Assembly (NCBI RefSeq): GCF_033118175.1
Contig: NC_083694.1
Location: forward strand, 31,136,108 to 31,200,107
From: Dama dama
Taxonomy: Eukaryota; Chordata; Mammalia; Artiodactyla; Cervidae
Direction of reading: 5' to 3'
DNA length: 64,000 bases
Shown: piece by piece, positions 22,031 through 32,900 of the stretch
Position numbering within the stretch: position 1 is the stretch's first letter
How the letters are laid out: each line of letters begins with the position of its first letter
Position numbers and translations under genes: made by a program
The notes under the pieces: model-generated
Seen by the model: the letters and a program-made list of their open reading frames with translations, nothing else
Database searches by the model: none
Told to the model about the DNA's origin: nothing

Positions 22031-22517
22031 GCCCACGGGTACAACTACATTTATACACCCAAGCATTACCTCATGGATATGCCCAGGGTCACGTACGCCA
22101 GTCTAAGCAGATCACTCTTAGCTGGTGAGCAAAATGCCAGTTAGTTATTCAGGCAATTAGTATTCAGGCAAGGGGACCAAACAGTAAATTCCATTTACTT
22201 GTAATTTACAACATGAATATAGATTCATGTAACTGAAATGCAAAAACATGCGACATTACTAAAAAAACTTTGAACATTGTAATAAAAATATTAGAATTTA
22301 TCTATTCAAAAAGTATGCTCTTTAAATTATTCACCTTGAGGACAGCACATGCATTTCAATAACACTGCCATCACCTAGGACCTGCTGTTATGTTCCTTCA
22401 TAGGTACGTGTCACTAAGGCCTAGGGCTTAGTGAATACACATGTAGGTTTGTAAATGAGTGCATATTAAGTACATTTCATCAAAACCATTTGTTTTAATA
22501 AAATACATGCAGTCTAT

Positions 22518-22582
22518 GAAGCTTGGCATGCTGCAGTCCACAGGGTCACAAAGACACGGACATGATTTTGCAACTAAACAAC
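22518..22582 (+). mobile_element. Bov-A SINE tail fragment
   Basis: CATGCTGCAGTCCACAGGGT, then CACGGACATGATTTTGCAAC: only the 3' end of a Bov-A unit, strongly diverged. Confidence 0.75.
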
Positions 22583-22779
22583 ATGTTGTACTAACTAATG
22601 ATGACACAACAACTCCAAGAAGATATCGAGCCTAATTCTACTATCAGCAGAGACGATAAACTATCATTATAGTTCAATTATTATCATTGAGGTATGGCTA
22701 TGTAGAAAGACGGGTTTAAATTTTTTAAAAATATATGTTGAAATCTGAACGATCCAAGGTGAGTTCTTCTAAGCCTGTT

Positions 22780-22905
22780 TCATGTCTAATATAAAATGAT
22801 ACTACCTACCTCACAGGATTGTGGTGAGGATTAGAGATAGCCTGTAAAGTGTCTGGTACTTTGTAGATTCTCAAGAAATAAAAATACAATCATTATTGTT
22901 ATTGT
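22780..22905 (+). repeat. MIR 3' half
   Basis: ATGATACTACCTACCTCACA, GGATTGTGGTGAGGATTAG and GTGTCTGGTACTTTGTAG match the second half of plus-strand MIR. Confidence 0.8.
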
Positions 22906-23049
22906 TTTCAATAGAAGGTTTCAGAGCATATAGAAACTGCTTTCACATACATTAGTGCATCCAACTCTGAAAACAGCCCTGGAATGTAAGAAGTTTTTCT
23001 TCTGTCAGTGAATGAAATAGCTGAAATTTGAAAATAAAATAACTAAATC

Positions 23050-23285
23050 AATAATGTGAGCTATTATTAATTATTTGTTGAGCCCTTTCTGTATACAGTT
23101 ACTGTGATAAGTGCTTTTCTAGCCATTTTCGATCATAACAGCAACCCTTTGAGGAAGATATTACTGGTACTCTTATAATTCTCATTTTATAGACAAGAAA
23201 GTGAGGCTAAGAGATGCTGCCAATATCTTGCCTGGTAAGTGGCAGAGCTGGAACACAATCCCAGGTCTGTCTTCTAAACCCATGA
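23050..23285 (-). repeat. MIR, near full length
   Basis: From TTGTTGAGCCCTTTCTGTAT through TTTTATAGACAAGAAAGTGA to AGTGGCAGAGCTGGAACACA. The complete element order is preserved on minus. Confidence 0.85.
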
Positions 23286-24699
23286 TACTAACAATAGCTA
23301 TAAAACACTGAAGGCAGGACTAAAAACCAGATTTCTCTGTTTAAAACCCATGGCCCTTTTGTCTGTAATCATATTGTCCTTGGGTGGGATTTACCTAATG
23401 CTACTGCACATGTGACAAGGAAATTCCCTAGTACAAAAATCCTTGTCCTTACCAAATTTCCCTGTATGCTAACAAATTCTATAGGGTCCATGGTTCAAGT
23501 GTCATAAACAGTGCATGCTCACACAGAGCCTGAATGCTGGGTGCTCCCTACAGCACTGTGAAACATTAAGGCAGTGTTCTTTTATAAGATGGCAGGACGT
23601 GACATATGCATCTGAATGCATCACACACATAAACACACGCCAACAAAGCTGTCATTATAGTCATTATATATTTGGAAACTAATTTAATATCACTGAAATT
23701 GTCAGAAAATTTTTTTATCAAGATAATAGTTGTTCAATAAAAATGAACTATCAATAGAAGGCTTCCGAATCAAAATTACGTGCTAGGGGTACTGGAATAT
23801 TCTGAGGTTTCTGACCAGATACTGACATGAAGAAATGGGAGCTGATGCAACTAAAATTTGGATTTATGGTTCACATATGTGCTTTACCAGACAACCCTCT
23901 TCAAATAAAGCCATGGAGCTGCTCTCATGAACTCCCTGCTTGTTTCTGATGGAGTGGGAAAGGGGCTGTCACCTCAGGCAGGCTCACCTTGATCCCTCTG
24001 CTCTCTTCCTCCTTATGTCTCCTTTATCTCACTGGACATGAACTGATTTCTGTAAGTCAAGTTTCCCCACTGGTTCTCTCCTCTATTACCAGAGCTTCCA
24101 GGCTCCTAATTTCAAGACTGACTTCAACTCGGTTCAAAGTGGAACAGGATTTAAAAAAAACAAACAAATTCATAAATCTTTGATCACATTTTTAGTAGAT
24201 GGTCGACAGCAGTTTCCGGGAGGGTCCCAGCACATGGGTTGTAAATGGAGATGTGTCACTTGGAATTTAGAGCGCTCTAAGTACAAGGTGCCCCGCAGGT
24301 TATAAATCTCAAAGGCTTCTCAAGAGTGTTCTGGAATGCATTATTATGAGGCAGCACTCGGATCTACCAAGACCTGCGTATTAACTGTCCCACAAGAGTG
24401 AGACCAGGGGCCCCAGAAGCAGACATTTTAAATAACATTTCCTTCATTAATTTCATATAATTCCATAGGCTGCAGTAGCCTTGGATTGTAGCATGAGAAC
24501 AAAAATACCATTTTATTCTAACTTTGCTAAAGATACGGGTAGGATGGACTCCCCCTATCATACGTGAGTGTGATTTCCTGAGCCACTTACCCACTCTGAA
24601 CAGGATCAGTAGAACTTCCATCTCCCGGAGCACATGAGCTCAATTTCCCATCACACCTTGTTCCTTGCGCTGAACACTTTAGCAACTCACATACCTCGT

Positions 24700-25115
24700 G
24701 TTTGCTGAAAACTTTCTATACTCCAGGCACTGTTCTGAACATTTCTGCATAATAACTCATTCAATTCTCTTAACCAATTCTCATAATTTAATAGCCTCAC
24801 ATTAAGTGCGGCTGCTGTTTAGTCATTCAGTCATATCGGATTCTTTGCAACCCATGGACTGTTGCCTGCCATGCTCCTCTGTCCATGGGATTTCCCAGGC
24901 AAGAATGCTGGAGTGGGTTTCCATTTCCTTCTCTAGGGGATCTTCCCAACCCAGGAATCGAACCCACATCTCCTGCTTGACAGGCAGATTCTTAACCACT
25001 GAGCCACCTGGGAAGCCATCACATTAAGTACCATGCCCCAGATCACACAGCACAGAAGTAGTAGAGCCTGTATTTGATGCTAAGCCATCTGGGTTCAGGA
25101 TACACAATCTTAACT
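24700..25115 (-). repeat. MIR split by a SINE
   Basis: Left part 24700-24796 (CCAGGCACTGTTCTGAACAT); right part 25030-25115 (CAGATCACACAGCACAGAAG). They join when the SINE and one copy of its duplication are removed. Confidence 0.8.
24808..25018 (-). mobile_element. Bov-tA SINE inserted in MIR
   Basis: Minus-oriented, flanked by the 11-bp duplication TCACATTAAGT (24797-24807 and 25019-25029). The head reads TGAGCCACCTGGGAAGCC at the right. Confidence 0.95.
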
Positions 25116-28100
25116 ATCCTTCACTCAAAGTGACTCTCAAAGACATTATGTAGGAAACGTTATGATGTCTACCTAGCCTACCAGTCATGGGAATTTGCTG
25201 ACATTTAGCTTCTTTTGACCCTGAGTTTCTTCAAAGTAAAACACAATTTAAATAACACTTGTCCTACCTATCTATGTCACAAGGATATGTATTAATTTTT
25301 TCCCATGTTTACTGCTTTTTTTTTTAACCCTATGTGTAGAGGTTTTTTCTAGGCCCAAATTAGTTGTGACCACCTTGAGGGGAGAGGCCAGTATCTAATA
25401 TATTTTGGTAACTACCATGACCAGAACTCAAATTTAGTTAGCACCATCTTCATCTTAGTCTCAGAAGTTGCCACTTTGGGTGCTATTAATAACTGGGCCC
25501 CCCAAAATGAAAAACCAAGGATCCCTTGCTTTGCTAGTTAAAGATAGGGGCAAAGACTTGTTCATACTGCATGTGGTGTTTAAATGCCTTTTCCAAAGCA
25601 GTCTCAGGTGAACTGACAAGCAGTGAAATTAGCCAGCCCCACTAAGACACGAAGTGATGGTCTGACCTTGACTAAGGGAGAGCTTCCCTTCCGGAAGCCC
25701 CTGAGGTCGGTCTGTCACCTGCCCACGATCCACACGGATATTAAAGACAATACCACAACAACTGACTGAACATAGCTAACACGATGAGAAGGATGATGAG
25801 ATTATATACCTAAAAAGAAACACTGCCTTTCTGGAGACAGAGAAAATTGTTAATACAAATGAACAGCTGTTTGGGAAGAAAACATTATTTCCAAAACCCA
25901 GACAAAGCTCTATTTATTATATTTCAGAGACACTTAAATTATAGTGTCTGAAAGCTATCTTGTCATGGGTATCTGTGACACCTAAATTATCCAAAAATCT
26001 GAAAGGTTAAGCCACAATAAAGATTTTAAGTGAGAAAGACTTAGAAAAAGTTCTTTTTGTCTCAAAGGATCAGGTGAGTAAATCTGCTGTGTAGCATAAC
26101 CTGATGAGTACTAAGCTCCAGGACTAAACCTTATGGAAATCCAATAGCATATGCAATTCAAAATTCATTCAGAGATGTTAATATGTGCCATTTTAAAATC
26201 TAAATGCAAAATTCACTGTCCCCATGGTCTGTGATCTTCTTGTTCACAGTGGTTCTCTGGGCACTTCAGCGCCCCAAGCTCCAGGCCTGACCCAGGTGCT
26301 CCGCAGGAGTCCTGGATGTTCTCTGTGCAGACTGTCCTGGGCCAGGCCTGCAGAGGAGATGCTGGGCACGGCAGCCACTGAGGGGGCTCGGGCTCAGATT
26401 TGTCACCATCAACCCTGACCCTCCCAGAAGAAACCAGGGCTTACCAATGCCTCTCCCACTGACTAGCACGTGTCTGACTGCCTCTAGACATTTCCAGAGA
26501 ATGGACTGTCATACATTGGCTAAGGAAAAATAAAGGAGATCTTATTTAGGTGCATCTAGGAAAAGTTAAACAGTGGATCAAGTGAGCACACTGGGAGTCA
26601 CTGTCACAGTCCACTGTAGATGTAACTCTAAATCTTTTCAGTTCATCATTCCAGCTGATTCAAGTAAAATACAGACTTCAATCTAGATTGGAAAGACAAC
26701 TAAAACAACAGCTTAAAGAAGTAAACTGAAATCCATTATCACTTGATATTTACAGGTACTTTCAATCTCTGTTTCCTTGCCCATGGGGTGACCTGATCTT
26801 GAATGCCAGGGGTGTCCAATAGGAATCTTTATCACTCTATGCAAGTGCACTTGCCTTCCGCCCATCATCCATCTCTTGTTTATCGTTCTACCTTACTTCC
26901 TACACACCTCACCGGGTGTTGTGCAGCTTAGTAAGTTAGCAAAGGCTTGCAATTTTCCTAGTGAAAGGTGTTATGGTGTTATGTAAATACACAGTATTAT
27001 TTTGTCTTTATTCCAGCATTGCCTGGTTTGAAATAGTTCAGTGTGTGTAAATATGTTGAATAATGTGTATTAATTGGATTTTTTTTTAGTAATTCCCTGG
27101 CATCCCAGTTACTAAGTGGAAGCAAGCTTACTTTCACAATGAAATATTAAGTATAGTCTCAGACAACTCTTCATAATTCTCTGTGCCTTTCAAATTGAAT
27201 TTTAGCTAGATGAACCCACGAAGCACAATGAATCATTTGCTTGGATACTAGACAGAATCACTAAGTTGTGACCTCTTATGAAAATAAATAGAGGCAGATG
27301 CAAAGGTTAAAGTTCACAACACAGCAAGTAGCCCACTCCAGAAGATGGGAACAAGTATGTAAGCTCTCTTAATTGTAAACAGTTAGTGTAATTGAAGAGC
27401 CTAAGTGTACAACATTCAGAAAAATATTTCAAAGTACCAATACCACCACATGTTTTAAGTTGGAATTTTCAAAAATAAATATCACTCTGAGGATCAAGTA
27501 TCAGTCAGGACCACGTTAGCTCCTGATGCCCACTTTTGTTGCCCCTGTGAACATCGTTTCCTTTAACCATGTCAGCAATCTAGGGTCAAGGGGACCTGAC
27601 CATGGCAACCTAACTTTCTTCACGGGGTACTGAAGAGAGGACTATTTCCAGACTTCTCTCTAGAGAACAGCCCCCCTACAGACTGCTGGCTGTCATGGGG
27701 ACACTGAGAATTCATGTCAAGTACAAGTATTTCCAGGAGTGATCACTATTTACATAGCCTGTGTAGGCATGTGCCCATTTGGCAGAGTAGTCTCATTATA
27801 GGCTCTATCACAGATGACAAAGAGTGCCTCCCAAACAAAGGGAGTCAAAAGTATAAGCTCTAGAATAATCATAAAGATGGGGAGAAAGTGTCGACAGATT
27901 GCTGAAAAGTGCACAAAACTCATAAAAGGGTGAGTTTAATGAGTGACATGACTATAGATAACATTTTTGTAAGATAGATTATTTTTCCTCCTAAAATAAA
28001 AATTTGCCTATAAATTCATACTGTAATTGGATTACAGGCATTATAGGAATTGGTTTGAGTCAGGACGGTCTTGGGGTTGAAAAGCCACAGGAAGATTCCT

Positions 28101-28319
28101 GGCTAGCTGGCTGAATCATCAGGTGGTCCAAAAAGACAAAGAACCATGCCATGATACTGGGAATAGAAGGGCAGTCAGCCAAAAGTGATGTGCTGCTTCT
28201 CATCTTGGGCCTTGAGTCTAAAATGATCTTCCACAGTGAGGAACCCAAGAACGTTGTTAGAGCAGGTACCTTATTCCCTTCTCTGTATATACCCCGCATC
28301 CCCTTAGGAGTCAAGAATC
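25116..28319. other. AT-rich intron without recognised repeats
   Basis: About 3.2 kb with no SINE or LINE recognised. T runs lie near 25314-25325 and 27079-27087. A GC-rich block at 26225-26470 stands out but shows no splice-bounded open frame I trust. Confidence 0.45.
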
Positions 28320-28525
28320 ACTCTACTGTGGAGCATTTTCTGGTTTCCTCATACCTTTCCCTTCTGTGTTCCCCACGACGGCTCTTATCACAGTGCATCA
28401 TGACGGCCTGTCTTCAGCACTGAAATGTTAGCTCCTTGCGAGCAGGGATTGAATCTTACTGGTACCGACTGCATCCAGCCCGGTACCTGACACATATGAG
28501 TGTCGAATAAAAGAATGAATTGTAA
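28320..28525 (+). repeat. L2 3' end
   Basis: TTATCACAGTGCATCATGAC, ATGTTAGCTCCTTGCGAGCA, GGGATTGAATCTTACTGGTA and CCGGTACCTGACACATATGA followed by GAATAAAAGAATGAATTG: the L2 terminal order. Confidence 0.7.
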
Positions 28526-28880
28526 CGACAGCACCATAGAGGACTTGAGTGTGCTTCCAAAGCACCAGTTGGCCCAGAATCAGATGATATCATGCTGTAA
28601 ATGTAAAGATTTGTTTATCCTTTTTATATAGATGGTTTTCAAAGAACTACTGGCAAAACTGCCATTTCTACCTTTGGTTGAAATAGAGAACTGGTGGCAT
28701 TTGTGGCAGTCACGTTACTTTTGCCTTCCAAAGAGCCTGGACTTTTTTTTCTAAAAGAAAATTAGATGAAAGAGGACAATGCCTTGGTGTAGAGAAAGCC
28801 TTGGGGACTTTCTAGGAAAGCAATTTCATCGGCAGCAGTCCTATGCTTTTTCTAAGGCTGTTTAAACGCCGTACGCACTA

Positions 28881-28972
28881 TTGTTATTGTTGCTGTTCAG
28901 TCGCTCAGACGTGTCCGATTCTTTGAGACCTCGCGGATTGCGAACGATAGAGGCTGGTGTTTTCCAGGTGAC
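28881..28972 (-). mobile_element. Bov-A SINE fragment
   Basis: TTGTTGCTGTTCAGTCGCTC then ACGTGTCCGATTCTTTGAG, the 3' part of a minus SINE. The sequence decays after GCGGATTGCGAACG. Confidence 0.8.
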
Positions 28973-28979
28973 TAAAAGG

Positions 28980-31267
28980 CAGAGGTTTTAAGGCAATGTG
29001 AAAAAAATATCACAATATTCACTTGTTCTATTATTCACTCATTCATTTGTTCAACAACTATTTACTGATCTCCTATAATGTCTTCTCTCCTGGATATTGG
29101 GAAATAGTGGAAAACAAGACAGACAAGATTTCATTCCAAGGAGGTTGTGTAGTTGTTAACAGGATGGCACATTTGTGGGAATTTTGCAAAGTGCTTCAAG
29201 GAAAGTGCTAGGGGAGAAACCTCACTGGTGGAAAGCTGGCAAGTTGAAACTAAACTTAAGATTAAGTAATTCCTTAATGGTCTCATCCCAAAGATGAGGG
29301 GTTTCAGTTACCTTTGTCTAAACAGAAGTCCAAATACATTTTCTGAGCTCTGACCTTAGTGCCTACCAAAATATGTGATACCGGCCCCCTTCCCCTCAAA
29401 GAGGTCACAATCTATTTGGACCTAGAAGAGACCTTTACACATGGGAAAAAGAAAGCAGTAAACGTGTGAGGAGGGAATGGTCCAAGTGTGAGTGAGTGGT
29501 CTTGGAATGCAGAAGCGGAATTCATTCAGGAAATCTTCTCTATTGATTCTAAGGCACTGTGTATTACTGATTTAAAAACAGTGCATTTATATATATCAAT
29601 AACCCAGAAATAAGTATGGGGATGGAAATGAAATAGACAGTCTTGCTGGTAACAAAGGCTTCAGGGCAATAAATTTCAAAACAAAGTAGAATGGTAATGT
29701 AGCTTGAATCTGACTGGAAGTGCCAGAAAGAAAAAAATGTTTCCCACAAATGCAAACTTTTTTGGAAGCTAAGAAAGTGGACTTGTAAAGCTTCTCAAAG
29801 ACTGCAAGTCATGCCACAGACGGTTAGAAGGAACGGGTGCCTCCTGAAAGCCATTCTGCAGATTGCTAAGACTTAGGATGCCACTCACTCCAGCTAGAAT
29901 TCATGGCCTCCCGAGGTCAGGGACGCCTAACAGAGCACATACTGGAATAGTCAGGCTGACCCAACACACTTTCTCTTTGATCAACCTTATATTTGACTGT
30001 ATTTTAGTAAATTATCCATGTAGTTGTATTTTGACAGCTCTCTTTACAGCAGTAAAACAAAATGTGTGCATCGCAAATGGCAAAGATTCAAATTTCAGCT
30101 ATGTTTATCCAAAATAGCACTGAACTGCTTCTGTACTTATGCTATACTGCCTACAGCTTTACGGAAGGGAAGACAGATGGGATGAATTTAGCAGGGAAAC
30201 AGCTGTGGCTTGAAGAAGAGACAAGCAAAAGTTTTGCTATCAGGCTTCATTATGTATCAAGGTACCAGTAAAATGTGTATCCGTAAGGCAGCCAAAAAAG
30301 TGTTTTTCATCTGACTAGTGATAATTACCTTTTCTCAACAGCTGACAATGTTCTAAGTGGCATTAAATAGGTAGAGTAATTAAGCAGTAAGATACAACAG
30401 GCAGTGCCTTGCTGGGAATCATGGTTCCCCTTACGTGCGTTGGGAGGTAGAAGCTAGAGAGCCATCGACTCCAACCTCCTGAGCAGTGCAGCGAGCCCAG
30501 GGATTTGCCGGTGGGAGTGCACACAAACAGGAAAAAGGGGGAAAAGTCATCCATGGAGACAGGATGGGAGCCTAATCATGTGACAAGGACACTCCTAAAG
30601 AAAGTTAGGTAAGCTCCCACCTCTGACCTTCCCACCCGTGCCATAGTGATGAATGTGCATCATTCACACTTTGTGGCAATCACCTGGACCTTGAAATGGG
30701 AGAGCTTGGGCTATTTATTTTCCAAATCATCTTTGCCTATTTTTAAATGTCCAATTAGATGCTCTTCAAGACTAAGATGCTTCAACTTTCTGAAAACAGG
30801 AAATCCCCAGTTTTTACACTGTTGAGGGGGTGATCAATTACTTTGTGAGTTAAGCTTGCGCAGAGTGACCATTCCTGTGGACACCAATCCCATCCTCTCC
30901 AGCAGCCTCAGGAAAAACTTAACACATGTGCTACTGCAAATCCTATAGGTCCTTCTATACAATGTACTGCACGCTGCACAAACTTTGTGTTTAAAATAAT
31001 AAACCATGCCTTCTGTGAAAAAATTTTACCCCTGTGTTAATTACCTTAAGTAGAAGACTCTATATTGGGAGCCCCCCCAAATTATATATAATGTGCACTT
31101 TATTAACCTCTGATAAACTGTTTTATTGAATAGTTTTCTTATAATAAATCTAACTTATGTCACAGTGGTAAATAACATTATATTCCACCCAGATTAATAA
31201 CATTATCACTGTCATGGTAACAGATCAGAGAAAATCAGAGAAAGCCTTAAAAAGGAACATACAAAAT
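28980..31267. other. Intron, at most ancient repeat traces
   Basis: The segment 29030-29130 (ATTCATTTGTTCAACAACTA) resembles an ancient interspersed repeat that I cannot name. The rest is unique AT-rich sequence with no exon signal. Confidence 0.4.
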
Positions 31268-31380
31268 ACAACACTTCTCTGGTGGTCCAGTGGTTAAGAC
31301 TCCATGTTTCCAATGCAAGGGGTATGGGTTCAAACCCTGGTCAGGGAACTAAGATCCCACATGCTGCATGGCATGGCCAA

Positions 31381-31382
<2 letters not shown>
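31268..31382 (+). mobile_element. tRNA-derived SINE of the CHR type
   Basis: TCTCTGGTGGTCCAGTGGTT, AAGACTCCATGTTTCCAATG, GGGTTCAAACCCTGGTCAGG and GAACTAAGATCCCACATGC: the tRNA-Glu-derived cetartiodactyl SINE lacking a Bov-A unit. It ends directly in the (TA)n tract. Confidence 0.85.

Positions 31383-31384
<2 letters not shown>

Positions 31385-31422
<38 letters not shown>
31385..31422. repeat. (TA)n microsatellite
   Basis: About 18 TA units grown from the A/T-rich tail of the preceding SINE. Confidence 0.97.
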
Positions 31423-31425
<3 letters not shown>

Positions 31426-31842
31426 GGTAAACCATTGTGTGACTAATATTTGGTGGCAGAGACGTTTCTAAAAAAGCTGGAATTATCACATCACCACTGA
31501 ATGGCAATAAATGAAAAGCATTCACATACTCAAAAAAGCATGTTCACTGTTTTAGACACTTAATAACTTCCTAAGTATTTTACCATCACACTCCCATTCT
31601 TTCAAAAGGTGGTATGTTTTATTTCCTTTTATGTGAAACTATCTCTCCCATCCCCCAGCCCACTGTAAGCTTATTGTAAAGCTCCTCTGCCTTTTCAGTG
31701 ACTTTTGCTCCCGGCAACACTTCTCAGGCCTCTATCTACTACATCCTGACAACCCCCTGACAGCCACTGATTTTCTGGGTCTGTTTAGCAGCAAAAAGAC
31801 AGTGGGTTACTGTGCGACAATCATAGGCTTTGGAGTCCGGCA

Positions 31843-32037
31843 AACCTGGCAGGCTACAGTGTGTGGGGTTGCAAGAGTCAGACATGACTTGGTGACTTTA
31901 CTACTACTACTGAAATTCACATTGGAGAAGGAAATGGCAACCCACTCCAGTATTCTTGCCTGGAGAAATCCATGGGCAGAGGAACCTGACGGGCTGCAGT
32001 CCATGGGGTCACAGAGAGGTGGACACGACTGAGTGAC

Positions 32038-32038
<1 letters not shown>
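31843..32038 (+). mobile_element. 5'-truncated BovA2 dimer
   Basis: A partial first Bov-A unit (CCTGGCAGGCTACAGTGTGT to 31915, with a CTACTACTACTACTG linker) and a complete second unit (GGAGAAGGAAATGGCAACCC to GACTGAGTGACTAACAC). Confidence 0.9.

Positions 32039-32071
<33 letters not shown>
32039..32071. repeat. (AC)n microsatellite at SINE tail
   Basis: Sixteen AC units directly after GAGTGACTA of the SINE, the usual growth point of microsatellites in this family. Confidence 0.97.
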
Positions 32072-32073
<2 letters not shown>

Positions 32074-32664
32074 GTTTAAATTCTAGCTTCTCCTTTTATG
32101 GGCTATGCAACTATGGTCACATTTCCTTCCTCTGAGCCTCAGTTTCTTGGTCTGTGAACTGACAGTAAACCTTGCAGGGCTGTTGCAGAGTCCCTAGTGT
32201 AATGGCAGAGTAGGAATGACATTACAGAAAGAAAATATTTTACTGAATTGCCCTTCTGCCATCGTCTTATTTCAAACTATTGCTTCTCTTCTCTTTCTGC
32301 TCATTATTCATCAATTTGCCTTAAAGGTAACATAAACGTATTTGCAACTGTTAACGTTTTACTCTCCCTACCACACTTTCTTCCATGTATCAGAGCATAA
32401 GTTTTCACATATAGAAGAGGATACTCATGCTTAGGCTATGCATGCAACAGCTTAAGACAGGTATGTTGGGACTCAATACAGAAACTGGTCAGATGCTCCT
32501 TGTGAGACAATTGTAGCAGTTTAATGGGGAAAGCAGCTCATAAAGCAGAGAAAGGGAACATGAAACAATACTGAATTTTTTTGAATAACAGGAGGAATTT
32601 CTTAAAAATTGTTATTATCGGAGCTGAAGTATTTCTAAGACCTGTCTGCATCCCTTCTTCATAG

Positions 32665-32900
32665 GCTTGGGAGCAATACTGCCTGGGATCAACTTCAGAC
32701 TCTGTCATGTAGTAGCTGGGTGACCTTGAGTCAGTTACTTAACCTCTTTATGCCTCAGTTTCCTCACTGGTAAAATGGGGACAATGCTAGTATTTACCTC
32801 ACAGGGATGTTATAAAAATTAAGCATGTTAATGAAGGGAAGTGCTTAGAGTAAGAACAATGGCTGGTACATAGTAAGGACTATCTACATTAGTTGCTGCA
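32665..32900 (+). repeat. MIR, near full length
   Basis: GTAGCTGGGTGACCTTGAGT, CAGTTACTTAACCTCTTTAT, TGCCTCAGTTTCCTCACTGG and TGGCTGGTACATAGTAAGGA are consecutive MIR blocks. Confidence 0.92.

Larger units (their letters stand above)
17531..22517. other. Repeat-poor intron with possible regulatory content
   Basis: Nearly 5 kb without a ruminant SINE, BovB or young L1; only a MIR-like remnant (21870-22030) is seen. It contains a short CpG cluster at 20.2 kb and AT-rich segments with homeobox/POU/SOX-like words such as ATGCTAATGAG (21142-21152) and AACAAAG (20921-20927). Absence of insertions can reflect selection or chance. No exon is evident. Confidence 0.5.
31812..32215 (+). repeat. MIR split by a BovA2 SINE
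   Basis: Left half ATAGGCTTTGGAGTCCGGCA; right half from 32072 (TTCTAGCTTCTCCTTTTATG, GCCTCAGTTTCTTGGTCTG). The SINE block with its AC tail lies between. Confidence 0.75.

Noticed and set aside
31385..32071. Regularly spaced repeats suggesting an array
   Set aside because: These are (TA)n and (AC)n microsatellites at SINE tails, not a CRISPR-like or satellite array.
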